The notes under the pieces were generated by a model that saw only the letters and a list, made by a program, of their open reading frames with translations, did not search any database and was not told where the DNA came from. The translations under genes were made by a program, and so were the position numbers. Below are positions 49,302-59,993 of a stretch of DNA of 64,000 nucleotides, one piece after another. Numbering within the stretch: position 1 is the first letter of the stretch; every line of letters starts with the position of its first letter. The DNA comes from Littorina saxatilis (Eukaryota > Mollusca > Gastropoda > Littorinimorpha > Littorinidae). The stretch spans positions 55,497,511 to 55,561,510 of the forward strand of contig NC_090246.1 in assembly GCF_037325665.1 (NCBI RefSeq). The letters run 5' to 3'.

Positions 49302-50024
49302 GCGCACGCGCGTGCTTCGTTTGATTGTTTCTTGTTTATATTGTAAAGCTTTGTTTACTGTTGTGTAGGAAAGAGTTGTTATTGACATTAATGGCGCAGT
49401 CAAGTTACCTGAGCTTTGTTTGATTACCATCGTAACAATGTCATTTCTTTACTGGTGCCGTTTTAAGTGCTGGGTAAATATTAACCTACATTTTATTTCC
49501 TGCAAAGATTCCAATTATGAGCAACGCAGTCGTAATGAATGTTTGGTTAACGTTTTCGTTCTAGCGTGGCTATGGAAAGCGGGAAATGTCACCCGGTTTT
49601 GTTTCGATAATTTAGTCAATATTTTTACTCTCACTTGTCTTGTCTGTAAACAGTTATACATTTTGTATTACTTGCTTTGTTGTCGGAATGAATACCTCTC
49701 TTATATCCACTCTCCAATGATTGTCCAATGCCCCCACCCACCCCCCACCCCGCACAACCCCCTCTTCACTGAACCCCCTACCCCCATTCCTTACCTCCAT
49801 GAACGCTGGATGAGCTCCGACTTTATTCCAACAGTAGAATGTCTGTCTCCGGGGAAAACTGGGAACTGTAAACACCACATAAAACAAATGTATATCGATA
49901 CATCTGTCCAGTATGCGCAAATCTGAACAGGCGTTGACAGATCTAGTGTTCACAGCAGAGTTGTGGTCTCTCGCAAAAGAAGAGCTAGGCAAGGCATAGC
50001 AGTTGACCCAAAACCAACGTTAAC
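49302..50024. other. Gene-free stretch
   Basis: No exon, element end or RNA gene recognised. A C-rich tract lies near 49,728-49,795. Confidence 0.4.
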
Positions 50025-50741
50025 AACAAGTCGCGTAAGGCGAAATTACTACATTTTGTCAAGCTGTGGAACTCGCAGAATGAAATTGAACGTAGTCCGC
50101 CGCTAGTGCAAAAGGCAGTGAAAGTGACGAGCCTGTTTGGCGTGGTAGCGGTTGCGCTGTGCTTCATAGCACGCTTTACTGTACCTCTCTTCGTTTTAAC
50201 TTTCTGAGCGTGTTTTTAATCCAAACATATCATATCTATATGCTTTTGGAATCAGGAACCGACAAGGAATAAGATGAAAGTGTTTTTAAATTGATTTCGA
50301 AAATTTAATTTTGATCATAATTTTTAATTTTTTAATTTTCAGAGCTTGTTTTTAATCCAAATATAACATATTTATATGTTTTTGGAATCAGAAAATGATG
50401 AAAAATAAGATGAACGGAAATTTGGATTGTTTTATATATATATATTTTTTTTTACAATTTTCAGATTTTTAATGACCAAAGTCATTAATTAATTTTTAAG
50501 CCACCAAGCTGAAATGCAATACCGAAGTCCGGCCTTCGTCGAAGATTGCTTGGACAAAATTTCAATTAATTTGATTGAAAAATGAAGGTGTGACAGTGCC
50601 GCCTCAACTTTTACAAAAAGCCGAACATGACGTCATCAAAGACATTTATCGAAAAAATGGAAAAAAAATTCCGGGGATATCATACCCAGAAACTCTCATG
50701 TCAAATTTCATAAAGATCGTTCTAGTAGTTTACTCTGAATC

Positions 50742-50800
<59 letters not shown>

Positions 50801-50837
50801 ACACACATACACCACGGCCCTCGTCTCGATTCCCCCT
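50025..50837 (+). mobile_element. TTTAGTCAAG-family MITE, left part (split by the 3.27 kb transposon)
   Basis: Starts CAAGTCGCGTAAGGCGAAATT and continues through the family body to CTCGTCTCGATTCCCCCTCTA. The remaining right end, ending CTTGACTAAATGT, lies after the inserted element at 54,110-54,145. Confidence 0.88.
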
Positions 50838-50840
50838 CTA

Positions 50841-51010
50841 TAGTCCGGTGGCAGAGGGCTGTTTTTTCCCAGAGCCTAGAAATCCCTAGTTACAATCGTT
50901 TCTTTGCATTTTTGAGTGCTTTTGACCTTAAGGTTGAAGAATCCGGCGGGTGTACAAATGACACCCTCTTGGCATTTTCACAATTCAAGATGGCGGCCAA
51001 GATGGCGGCC
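50841..51010 (+). repeat. Left inverted repeat of the 3.27 kb transposon
   Basis: About 165 bp matching the right end in reverse with scattered differences. It contains two abutting AAGATGGCGGC motifs at 50,987-50,997 and 50,999-51,009. Confidence 0.9.
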
Positions 51011-51304
51011 AAAATATGTCACCGGCCATAACTTTTGAACTATACCTCGTAGAATCATGATATTGGTGTCTATGGTAAGGTTTTTGGGGTCAAGGAATCC
51101 ATTTCTAGTGATTAAATGAATATTCAATCAGTGTAAGTGGTTGAAATGAACAGTGGCTACTTTTGCGGCTCAGAAAATAAGAAAATCCAGCTTTGTTTTT
51201 GCTACAACAAACAAACAATGTGCGCCACATCGTTAATATCAATAGTGTAGAGAAGCAGAGATTATAAACTAATGGTTTAATTATGCAACTTTGTTATTAC
51301 TCAG

Positions 51305-53656
51305 AAATATCCTCAGAATGTGCGTGCGCTCCGCCTTCTCACCGAAGAGCTACTCCGACCAGTCATCAAAAACAATGAACTGACCAACATGGCTTCTTTG
51401 GAAGAGGTGCTTACTGATCTCTCTGCTAAGAGTCGAACAACAAAAGCTTGGACAGAGTTAGTGATCAAACCGACACTGCTCATCATGCAGTTCACTCGGG
51501 CAACTCACGAGCCTGACTACGCCCTCCTCATCTGTACAATGGATCAGATGCTTCCATACTTTTTCGCTGCTCACAAACCCAACTATGCTCGTTACGGCCT
51601 GTTCTTCTGCCGCTCTCTTACCTGGCTTCCACCTGAAGTTGAACAGCAGTTACTTCGAGGAGAGCAGGTTCTTCATCACGTGGATGGACTCTGGAATGGC
51701 ATTCCATCAGACCAGTTCATTGAAACTACATGGATGAAGCGAGGAAAGGGCCCGAGTGGCATCATTGGAGTCACACAAAATCCACAAACTGTGGCAACGT
51801 GGTCCTACAGCCAACACGCAGTCATAACACTGACAGGGGACTTGCAGACGATGACTGAAGAAGACAGAACACCAAAACTGGTGCACAAAGAAGAATCCAA
51901 TGGGCGAATTAAAACTGATGCACAGGATCGCCAGTCTATCTGCTCCACGTTGTTAGATTGTGTTGATCCAATGGATCCCGACAGTCATCCTGATGGTGCT
52001 CTAATGAACGTCGTCACAGGAGCCATAGCACAGCAGGATGTGAACATCGACAGAGCATTGATACTGGGCCAGGAGCAGATGGAAGCTTCAGAGTCTTCAT
52101 GGCCGGAAGGCTTCTACAACCCAATCAAAAAACGGGTTGTTACCTTTTCTGGCAACAGAAAGGCTGTCAAAGTTGGCGACCTTGCTGTTATTGACCAGGA
52201 GGCAATTTATGCCAGAGTGATTGGCCTGATGGTGAGCCAGCGGGATGTGGATCTTGGACAGGTACTCAGTTGTGAATTAGCAGCATACCCCCCTTCCATG
52301 TTCCATCCAGATGGAAGTATTCGTCTTGCCACTGGGAAAGCATGTTTGAAGAAATGTCTTGCTGTTACAACATCTGCAAGGATGTGGGGAGAACCTTCTG
52401 TCGTCGTGGTCGATGTTTCTGCTGTGTTATGGACAATTCACTGGCCCGCACAGGGAACTGTACAAACATTTGTTGACTCTTTCAAGACATGGGTTGCAGA
52501 TCGTCTCAGACATGCTGAAGTCCATCTGGTTCTGGACAGATACTATGACTACTCTACAAAGAGCAGCACAAGAGCAGCTCGTGATGGCAAAACAGGACCC
52601 TCCCGAGTTTACAAACTAACTGCAAAGTCTCCTCTCCCATCCAGGGATGCTGTACTTAAATATGTCGCAAACAAAGTTCAGTTAAACCTCATCACATGTG
52701 AGCAAATACTCAGTGACCAAGAGTTCCTGGACGAAGGCACCCAAGACCACCGCCTACTGCTGACAGGTGTTGAGCCAGTGCCAACTGCAGTGTACAAGGG
52801 GAGAAAGAGAGCAGCGATTGACCTGTATTCAACTCATGAGGAGGCTGACATTAGACTTGTCAAGCATGCACTCTCGGCATGCCAAACTGACGATGCTCAG
52901 GTCTGTGTCATCTCAGATGATACAGATGTGTTTGCCCTACTGTGTTACCACTACCAAAAATCTGGTTCCTCATCTCCTTTGATGATGCAATCATCAGTCT
53001 ACGGCAGAGCTTGTATTGACATCCCAGAGACGGTCAAGACGCATCCAGTCCTCATCCCACAAGTCCTGGCCATACATGGTATCAGTGGCTGTGACACAGT
53101 AGCAGCATGCTATGGTATTGGCAAGACAATAGCTGTTACCGTTTCAAAGAAGGGGTTCCTCTTGAATTCCCTTGGTGTGGTCGATGCACTATGGAGTGAT
53201 GTGGAAAAGGAAACGACTGAATTCATGGCAGCTGCCTACAATGAATCAGGAGAAACAATGAGTGAGTGCCGTCTTCAGCAATGGGCGAAAAAGACATCCA
53301 AATCCGCTGGTGCACCCAAACTCTGTTCCTTGCCACCAACTACAGAAGCATTTGTGGAAAACATGAAGCGAGCACACTTCCAAGTTGCACAGTGGTATGC
53401 TGCATTGGAATCAGATCCACCACCTCTTGCTCCACTGGACTACGGCTGGGAAGCCGATGACGTAAACAGGTCTTTGTCTGCAATACCTGTGCCAGCAGGT
53501 GTTTCTCCAGCACCAGACTACGTCCTCTGGCTCATTCGTTGTGGCTGCGAGTCAGACACAGCTTGCAAGACAGGGAACTGTCGATGTACGGGCCGACAAC
53601 TCCCATGTACTATATTCTGTGCCTGCAGGCAACAAGTTCACCAGCAAGCCTCCTAG
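51305..53656 (+). CDS. Transposon-encoded FEN1/XPG-like (PIN fold) nuclease with C-terminal CxC motif
   Basis: One uninterrupted frame from the acceptor-like ACTCAG (51,304) to the stop at 53,654-53,656; the first in-frame ATG is at 51,389. A mini-exon 51,057-51,074 (ATG ATA TTG GTG TCT ATG, donor GTAAGG) would supply a start in phase. Counting residue 1 at 51,320 (778 residues), acidic motifs are VVVVDVSAVL (D365), VHLVLDRYYD (D406) with K414/R418, THEEADIRL (E508, D510), VISDDTDVF (D534, D536) and HGISGCDT (D592) then GIGK (600-602). FEN1 has D34, D86, E158/E160, D179/D181 and D233 then GIGPKRA: same order, similar spacing. The C-terminus is a Cys-rich CGCESDTACKTGNCRC...CTIFCAC motif. I know close relatives only as unnamed invertebrate proteins; nuclease function is inferred. 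Confidence 0.8.
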   Translation, partial: KYPQNVRALRLLTEELLRPVIKNNELTNMASLEEVLTDLSAKSRTTKAWTELVIKPTLLIMQFTRATHEPDYALLICTMDQMLPYFFAAHKPNYARYGLFFCRSLTWLPPEVEQQLLRGEQVLHHVDGLWNGIPSDQFIETTWMKRGKGPSGIIGVTQNPQTVATWSYSQHAVITLTGDLQTMTEEDRTPKLVHKEESNGRIKTDAQDRQSICSTLLDCVDPMDPDSHPDGALMNVVTGAIAQQDVNIDRALILGQEQMEASESSWPEGFYNPIKKRVVTFSGNRKAVKVGDLAVIDQEAIYARVIGLMVSQRDVDLGQVLSCELAAYPPSMFHPDGSIRLATGKACLKKCLAVTTSARMWGEPSVVVVDVSAVLWTIHWPAQGTVQTFVDSFKTWVADRLRHAEVHLVLDRYYDYSTKSSTRAARDGKTGPSRVYKLTAKSPLPSRDAVLKYVANKVQLNLITCEQILSDQEFLDEGTQDHRLLLTGVEPVPTAVYKGRKRAAIDLYSTHEEADIRLVKHALSACQTDDAQVCVISDDTDVFALLCYHYQKSGSSSPLMMQSSVYGRACIDIPETVKTHPVLIPQVLAIHGISGCDTVAACYGIGKTIAVTVSKKGFLLNSLGVVDALWSDVEKETTEFMAAAYNESGETMSECRLQQWAKKTSKSAGAPKLCSLPPTTEAFVENMKRAHFQVAQWYAALESDPPPLAPLDYGWEADDVNRSLSAIPVPAGVSPAPDYVLWLIRCGCESDTACKTGNCRCTGRQLPCTIFCACRQQVHQQAS

Positions 53657-53937
53657 TGATGATGACGACGAAGTTGACGATGTTGTGCAGGAGACGGGCT
53701 AAAAACTGACTTCAATCTAGATTCATCAGGTCATTAACATGTAACCAAAACGATGATAAAACGACGACGTTGTGCAGGAGAGGGAGGACAGGGATATTAT
53801 GGCCGCCATCTTGAAAACCAAAACAAGTTGTGAAATAACTATACAAACGTAAGGAATGGTTTCCTGGACCCTTAAAACCTTATCCTAGACTGAACAATTA
53901 TGAGTTTATGTGGTTTACTTCGAAAGATATAGCAAAT

Positions 53938-54106
53938 ACCGTATTCGGCCGCCATCTTGGCCGCCATCTTGAATTATGAAAATTCCAAGAGGGTGTCATT
54001 TGTACACCCGCCGGATTCTTAAACCTTATGGTCCAAAGCACTCAAAAATGCCAAGAAACGATTGTAACTAAGCATTTCTAGGTCAAAATACCCTGCCACC
54101 GGACTA
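53938..54106 (-). repeat. Right inverted repeat of the 3.27 kb transposon
   Basis: Complement of the left end. It carries GCCGCCATCTT at 53,948-53,958 and 53,960-53,970; a further GCCGCCATCTT lies at 53,802-53,812 in the weaker inner part. Confidence 0.9.
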
Positions 54107-54145
54107 CTATGTTAAAACATTTAGTCAAAACTTGACTAAATGTAA

Positions 54146-54927
54146 GCAAGTCGCGTAAGGCGAAATTACAACATTTAGTCAAGCTGTCGAACTAACAGAA
54201 TGAAACTGAACTCACTGCATTTTTACAGCAAGAGCGTATACTCGTAGCATCGTCAGTCCACCGCTCGATGCACAGGCAGTGAAATTGACAAGAAGAGCGG
54301 GGTAGTAGTTGCGCTGAGAAGGATAGCACGCTTTTCCTTATCTCTATTCTTTTTAACTTTCTGAGCGTGTTTTTAATCCAAACATATCACATCTATATGT
54401 TTTTGGAATCAGGAACCCACAAGAAATAAAATGAAATTGTTTTTAAATCGATTTCGGAAATTTTATTTTAATAATAATTTTTAAATTTTTAATTTTCAGA
54501 GCTTGTTTTTAATCCGAACATAACATATTTATATGTTTTTGGAATCAGAAATTGATGAATAATAAGATAAACGTAAATTTGGATCGTTTTGAAAACAATT
54601 GGTTTTTTTTACAATTTTCAGATTTTTAATGACCAAAGTCATTAATTAATTTTTAAGCCACCAAGCTGAAATGCAATACCGAAGTCCGGCCTTCGTCGAA
54701 GATTGCTTGGCCAAAATTTCAATCAATTTGATTGAAAAATGAGGGTGTGACAGTGCCGCCTCAACTTTTACAAAAAGCCGGATATGACGTCATCAAAGGT
54801 ATTTATCGAAAAAAAGAAAAAAAGCATCCGGGGATATCATTCCCAGGAACTCTCATGTCAAATTTCATAAAGATCAGTCCAGTAGTTTGGTCTGAATCGC
54901 TCTACACACACACACAGACAGACGGCA

Positions 54928-54998
<71 letters not shown>

Positions 54999-55066
54999 CA
55001 CAACCCTCGTCTCGATTCCCCCCTCTACGTTAAAACATTTAGTCAAAACTTGACTAAATGTAAAAA
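54146..55066 (+). mobile_element. TTTAGTCAAG-family MITE, complete copy
   Basis: About 0.92 kb from CAAGTCGCGTAAGGCGAAATT to ACATTTAGTCAAAACTTGACTAAATGT. The inverted pair ACATTTAGTCAAG/CTTGACTAAATGT marks the ends. Inside are two related blocks (GAGCGTGTTTTTAATCCAAA and GAGCTTGTTTTTAATCCGAA), a conserved GACGTCATC, and a CA run (54,928-54,993). Confidence 0.88.
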
Positions 55067-55332
55067 CGGACTATGATACATCACCGTCCACGGCTCAGAA
55101 AACACGCTGTAGATATAGCGGGCTATGCATAAAAAGAAGTCGCTGAACGGCTTGGTAGTAGATCTCACAGCCACGTGGAGAAGTCAGGATCCACTCTATA
55201 TCTGCCAAAAGCAATACACTTTTTCTGTAATTGGCACTAACACTGTTTGCAGCTGCGAATGCCGAACCGAGAGATACGTATAGGAAGCTTGATCGCAATC
55301 GCCTTTTCCTTGCCTTTTGCCATAACAAAAAA

Positions 55333-56091
55333 AACAAGTCGCGTAAGGCGAAAATACAACATTTAGTCAAGTAGCTGTCGAACTCACAGAATGAAACTGA
55401 ACGCAACGCAACGCAGCAAGACCGTATACTCGTAGCATCGTCACTCCACCGCCCGTGGCAAAGGCAGTGCCAGTGGAATTGACAAGAAGAGCGGGGTATT
55501 CGTTGCGCTAAGAAGGATAGCACGCTTTTCTGTAGCTCTCTTCGTTTTAACTTTCTGAGCGTGTTTTTAATCCAAACATATCATATCTATATGTTTTTGG
55601 AATCAGGAACCGACAAGGAATAAGATGAAAGTGTTTTTAAATTGATTTCGAAAAAAAAAATTTGATAATAATTTTTATATATTTAATTTTCAGAGCTTGT
55701 TGTTAATCCAAATATAACATATTTATATGTTTTTGGAATCAGCAAATGATGGAGAATAAGATGAACGTAAATTTAGATCGTTTTATAAATTTTTATTTTT
55801 TTTTACAATTTTCAGATTTTTAATGACCAAAGTCATTAATTAATTTTTAAGCCACCAAGCTGAAATGCAATACCGAAGTCCGGGCTTCGTCGAAGATTAC
55901 TTGACCAAAATTTCAACAAATTTGGTTGAAAAATGAGGGCGTGACAGTGCCGCCTCAACTTTCACGAAAAGCCGGATATGACGTCATGAAAGACATTTAT
56001 CAAAAAAACGAAAAAAACGTTCGGGGATTTCATACCCAGGAACTCTCATGTCAAATTTCATAAAGATCGGTCCAGTAGTTTAGTCTGAATC

Positions 56092-56128
<37 letters not shown>

Positions 56129-56204
56129 ACGCACATACACCACGACCCTCGTCTCGATTCCCCCCTCGATGTTAAAACATTTAGTCATAACTTGACTAAA
56201 TGTA
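55333..56204 (+). mobile_element. TTTAGTCAAG-family MITE copy
   Basis: Same ends and body as 54,146-55,066, with a short CA run at about 56,097-56,122; abuts the next copy. Confidence 0.88.
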
Positions 56205-56973
56205 ACAAGTCGCGTAAGGCGAAATTACTACATTTAGTCAAGCTGTGGAACTCACAGAATGAAACTGAACGTAGTCCGCCGCTAGTGCAAAAGGCAGTGA
56301 AAGTGACGAGCCTGTTTGGCGCGGTAGCGGTTGCGCTGTGCTTCATAGCACGCTTTACTGTACCTCTCTTCGTTTTAACTTTCTGAGCGTGTTTTTAATC
56401 CAAACATATCATATCTATATGTTTTTGAAATCAGGAACCCACAAGGAATAAAATGAAATTGTTTTTAAATCGATTTCGGAAATTTTATTTTAATAATACT
56501 TTTTATATTTTTAATTTTCAGAGCTTGATTTTCATCCGAATATAACATATTTATATGTTTTTGGAATCAGAAAATGATGAAGAATAAGATGAATGGAAAT
56601 TTGGATCGTTTTAAAAACAAATTATTTTTTTTACAATTTTCAGATTTTTAATGACCAAAGTCATTAATTATTTTTTAAACCACCAAGCAAATGCAATACC
56701 GAAGTCCGGCCTTCGTCGAAGATTGCTTGGACAAAATTTCAATCAATTTGATTGAAAAATGAGGGTGTGACAGTGCCGCCTCAACTTTTACAAAAAACCG
56801 GATATGACGTCATCAAAGGTATTTATCGAAAAAAATCAAAAAAAATCCGGGGATATCATTCCCAGGAACTCTCATGTCAAATTTCATAAAGATCGGTCTA
56901 GTAGTTTGGTCTGAATCGCTCTACACACACACACGCACAGACAGACACACAGACACAGACACAGACACAGACA

Positions 56974-57030
<57 letters not shown>

Positions 57031-57090
57031 CACGACCCTCGTCTCGATTCCCCCTCTACACTTAGTCAAAACTTGACTAAATGTAAAAAC
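56205..57090 (+). mobile_element. TTTAGTCAAG-family MITE copy
   Basis: Same family, beginning directly after the previous copy; CA run at about 56,976-57,025. Confidence 0.88.
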
Positions 57091-57856
57091 GTAGTGTAAC
57101 TAAGACAATATTACAAGCCTACCTGTTCGGGTAGTCTAAATAAAGTGCATCGACATTTCAGGAGAAAAAAAACCAAGACGCCTCAGTCTTAGCTATGTGG
57201 TGTGACGGTTTGAATCATATTTTTATCAGTCTTCGACCAACAGAAAGAAAGACTGATAGCAAAGACGCAAAACGAAAGGGAAAAAAAGAATTTAAAAAAA
57301 ACAAAGACAACAGTAAAACAAACAACAAAATACGTTGCAATCATCAAAGGGAAATCAAGACAAAACTGACTGTCTCATTGGTTATAAAATCGACCCAAAA
57401 GTAGTAGGAAACGACCCGCCACTTGGCTCCATCGACCCTAAATTTGGTCAAAACGACCCAAAAAAGATTGTGGCATTCACCCAACATTTTGCAGAGATGA
57501 CTCAGAACTTTGAGGAAAGGACCCAAACCACGCCTTTCAGCGTTTCTGAGTTCATGAAANNNNNNNNNNNNNNNNNNNNNNNNNNNNNNNNNNNNNNNNN
57601 NNNNNNNNNNNNNNNNNNNNNNNNNNNNNNNNNNNNNNNNNNNNNNNNNNNNNNNNNNNNNNNNNNNNNNNNNNNNNNNNNNNNNNNNNNNNNNNNNNNN
57701 NNNNNNNNNNNNNNNNNNNNNNNNNNNNNNNNNNNNNNNNNNNNNNNNNNNNNNNNNNNTGTTTTTGTTTTTGTAATAATTATGGATATGAAGAGTCTAT
57801 TCCCTTTGATGTAAATCTGTATTTTAACTGAACTTTTTGTTGTTCTTGTCTTTCAG
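57091..57856. other. Gene-free stretch with assembly gap
   Basis: Unassigned A-rich sequence and a 200-N gap at 57,560-57,759. The upstream exon(s) of the GPCR that follows may be in the gap or further left. Confidence 0.6.
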
Positions 57857-58799
57857 CGCACCGACGAACATTATAAACATGATAGTGTTCACCAAACTAA
57901 ATCTCAAGGAGAGAATCAACTTATGTCTGTTCTGTCAGTCATTGGCAGACTTGGTATACATGGTAGAAAACTTCCTCCTATATGCAGACAGAGTTTATAT
58001 TGAGATCATGGGTGCTGCGAGACGAGGTCCTCTCTTCAAGTTATTGTTGGACAACCACCTCAATGGATTCTACGGTTTCAACTCGGCGTCTGGTTTCATG
58101 ACAACGGTGATAGCCTGCGAGAGGTGCTTCTGCGTAGTGAGTCCTCTTAAGTCTCAGAGTATCCTGAAAACAAAGTCTATGCTCGTTATCATCGTCGTAG
58201 CTTTTATCGTCATCGTCGGAGTCTTCTTCGTGGTGTGCACCCGTTGGAGTATTAAGTGTGTGTTCGACCCGAGGACGAACACATCTATGCCAGAAATCTA
58301 CCCAGGCCAGTTTTATCTGCTCAACAAGCAGCTGATCGACACCCTGGATGGTTACGTGTACGGCATAATCCTTCCTGTGAGCTTTATCTTTCTCGTCTCC
58401 ATTTCAACCATCATCACTGTCGTTCACCTCAGAAAGATGGCCTCCTGGCGCGAGCAATCTTCGACCGCAACTGCCGGAAGCGCGGCCATGATGGTGCGTG
58501 ACGTCGCTCTAACCCGAATGCTGATTGGCTGTTCGATGTTGTTCATCGTGTGCAATATTCCTGTAGTGGTGTTCCGAGCTCTAATCGTGTTTGTGCCTGA
58601 GGTCAGCCTGGGAGGTCGATATCAGAACATGTTCACCTTCATGGTCAGTGTGACAGAGTTATTTGGCTATATCAACTCTTCCTGCAACTTCTTCATCTAC
58701 TACAGCATGGGCACCAAATACAAGCAGGCGCTCAACGCGTTGTGCCTTTGCTGCAGAAGAAGAGACGGGACGAAGCCAAGGTCTACTGTGCAAGCTTAG
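57857..58799 (+). CDS. Last exon of a rhodopsin-class peptide-receptor-like GPCR (N-terminus missing)
   Basis: Acceptor TTGTCTTTCAG ends at 57,856; one base completes a split codon, then 313 residues to TAG at 58,797-58,799. It begins in the middle of TM1 (APTNIINMIVF). TM2 has the conserved Asp (SLADL, residue 31), TM3 ends with ERC in place of DRY (88-90), TM5 has the Pro (173), TM6 has CNIP for CWxP (232-235), and TM7 has NSSCNFFIYY in place of NPxxY (273-282). The tail is a CLCCRRR cluster, a likely palmitoylation site. The NSSxNFxIY form recalls molluscan FMRFamide-type and related peptide receptors; ligand unknown. The signal peptide/N-terminal exon is not in view. Confidence 0.85.
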
Positions 58800-59085
58800 A
58801 TCGTTAGGTTGGTTAGAGTTTCTGTTAAGCGAAGTTTTAACTAGGAGTAGCAGTAGTTCTATTGGTCGCTCTGAAATTTACCTTGTAAACAATAATAAAA
58901 AATCCGGGTTTTCCTCCAAAGGTAGATGACCTCGGGTCTAATATGTTTGTAAATATATTTTTCTTCTCGTATTAGAGAGTTCACCACTTCAGATCTGCTA
59001 AATAGTTTATAAGTGAGCATTTCTCCGCTTGGACACAAACGCCAGCCTTGCTATACTTCCTGTCAAAATAAAAACATATTTTTCT
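58800..59085 (+). other. 3' UTR of the GPCR with polyadenylation signals
   Basis: AATAAA at about 58,893 and 59,066; a TG microsatellite follows at about 59,100-59,233. Confidence 0.5.
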
Positions 59086-59115
59086 ACATTTATTCCGACT
59101 GTGTGTGTGTATTTA

Positions 59116-59152
<37 letters not shown>

Positions 59153-59192
59153 CTGTGTGTGTGTGTGTGTGCGTGTGTGTATGTGTGTGTGT

Positions 59193-59234
<42 letters not shown>

Positions 59235-59524
59235 CTTCATCTGTATATCATGGAACTTTTAAGAGCACATTATTAAAACTGACACAATATTCACAATCTC
59301 ACAGCACAAAGAAACAAATGAAAGCATCGGGTCCATTTAATTAACACACATTAAACAAGTATGTGTTTTTGAAGTAATATCATCTGTACATCGTTAAAGC
59401 ATTAATGAGTACAGAATAATGACTTGACATGATAGTTAAATGTGAAACAAAAAGAAAATATAAGCATCAAATCCATTGATTCGAGGCTTCTCGTATTTTA
59501 TGTCCACCTCATGAGTGTAAAACA

Positions 59525-59993
59525 AACAAGTCGCGTAAGGCGAAAATACAATATTTAGTCAAGTAGCTGTCGAACTCACAGAATGAAACTGAACGCAATG
59601 CCATTTTTCAGCAAGACCGTATACTCGTAGCATCGTCAGTCCACCGCTCATGGCAAAGGCAGTGAAATTGACAAGAAGAGCGGGGTAGTAGTTGCGCTAA
59701 GAAGGATAGCACGCTTTTCTGTACCTCTCTTTGTTTTAACTTTCTGAGCGTGTTTTTAATCCAAACATATCATATCTATATGTTTTTGGAATCAGGAACC
59801 GACAAGGAATAAGATGAAAGTGTTTTTAAATTGATTTCGACAATTTAATTTTGATAATAATTTTTATATATTTAATTTTCAGAGCTTGTTTTTAATCCAA
59901 ATATAACATATTTATATGTTTTTGGAATCAGAAAATGATGGCGAATAAGATGAACGTAAATTTGGATCGTTTTATAAAATTTTTTTTTTTTAT
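59525..59993 (+). mobile_element. TTTAGTCAAG-family MITE, right-truncated
   Basis: Left end and first internal block present; the text stops at a T run near 59,980. Confidence 0.82.

Larger units (their letters stand above)
50841..54106 (+). mobile_element. 3,266 bp TIR transposon encoding a FEN/PIN-nuclease-like protein
   Basis: Ends TAGTCCGGTGGCAG and CTGCCACCGGACTA, inside a CTA duplication (50,838-50,840 and 54,107-54,109). Deleting the element plus one CTA restores the host MITE text seen in sister copies. Inverted repeats are about 165 bp of high similarity, with weaker inverted similarity for roughly another 150 bp inward. CTA suits the CWA preference of PIF/Harbinger, but no Harbinger or other DDE transposase is visible. 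One long ORF fills the interior. Confidence 0.9.

Noticed and set aside
48945-49430. Cys-Val and Thr-His repeat proteins in TG/CA tracts here and at 10.4, 42.3, 48.1, 54.9, 59.1, 60.8 and 63.3 kb
   Set aside because: Pure dinucleotide microsatellites; no coding support.
50841-54106. Assignment of the 3.27 kb transposon to PIF/Harbinger from its CTA target alone
   Set aside because: No Harbinger DDE or Myb-like protein is visible, so target length is not enough.
57335-57814. 159-residue frame spanning the 57.6 kb gap
   Set aside because: Most of its length is unknown bases; no domain on either side.
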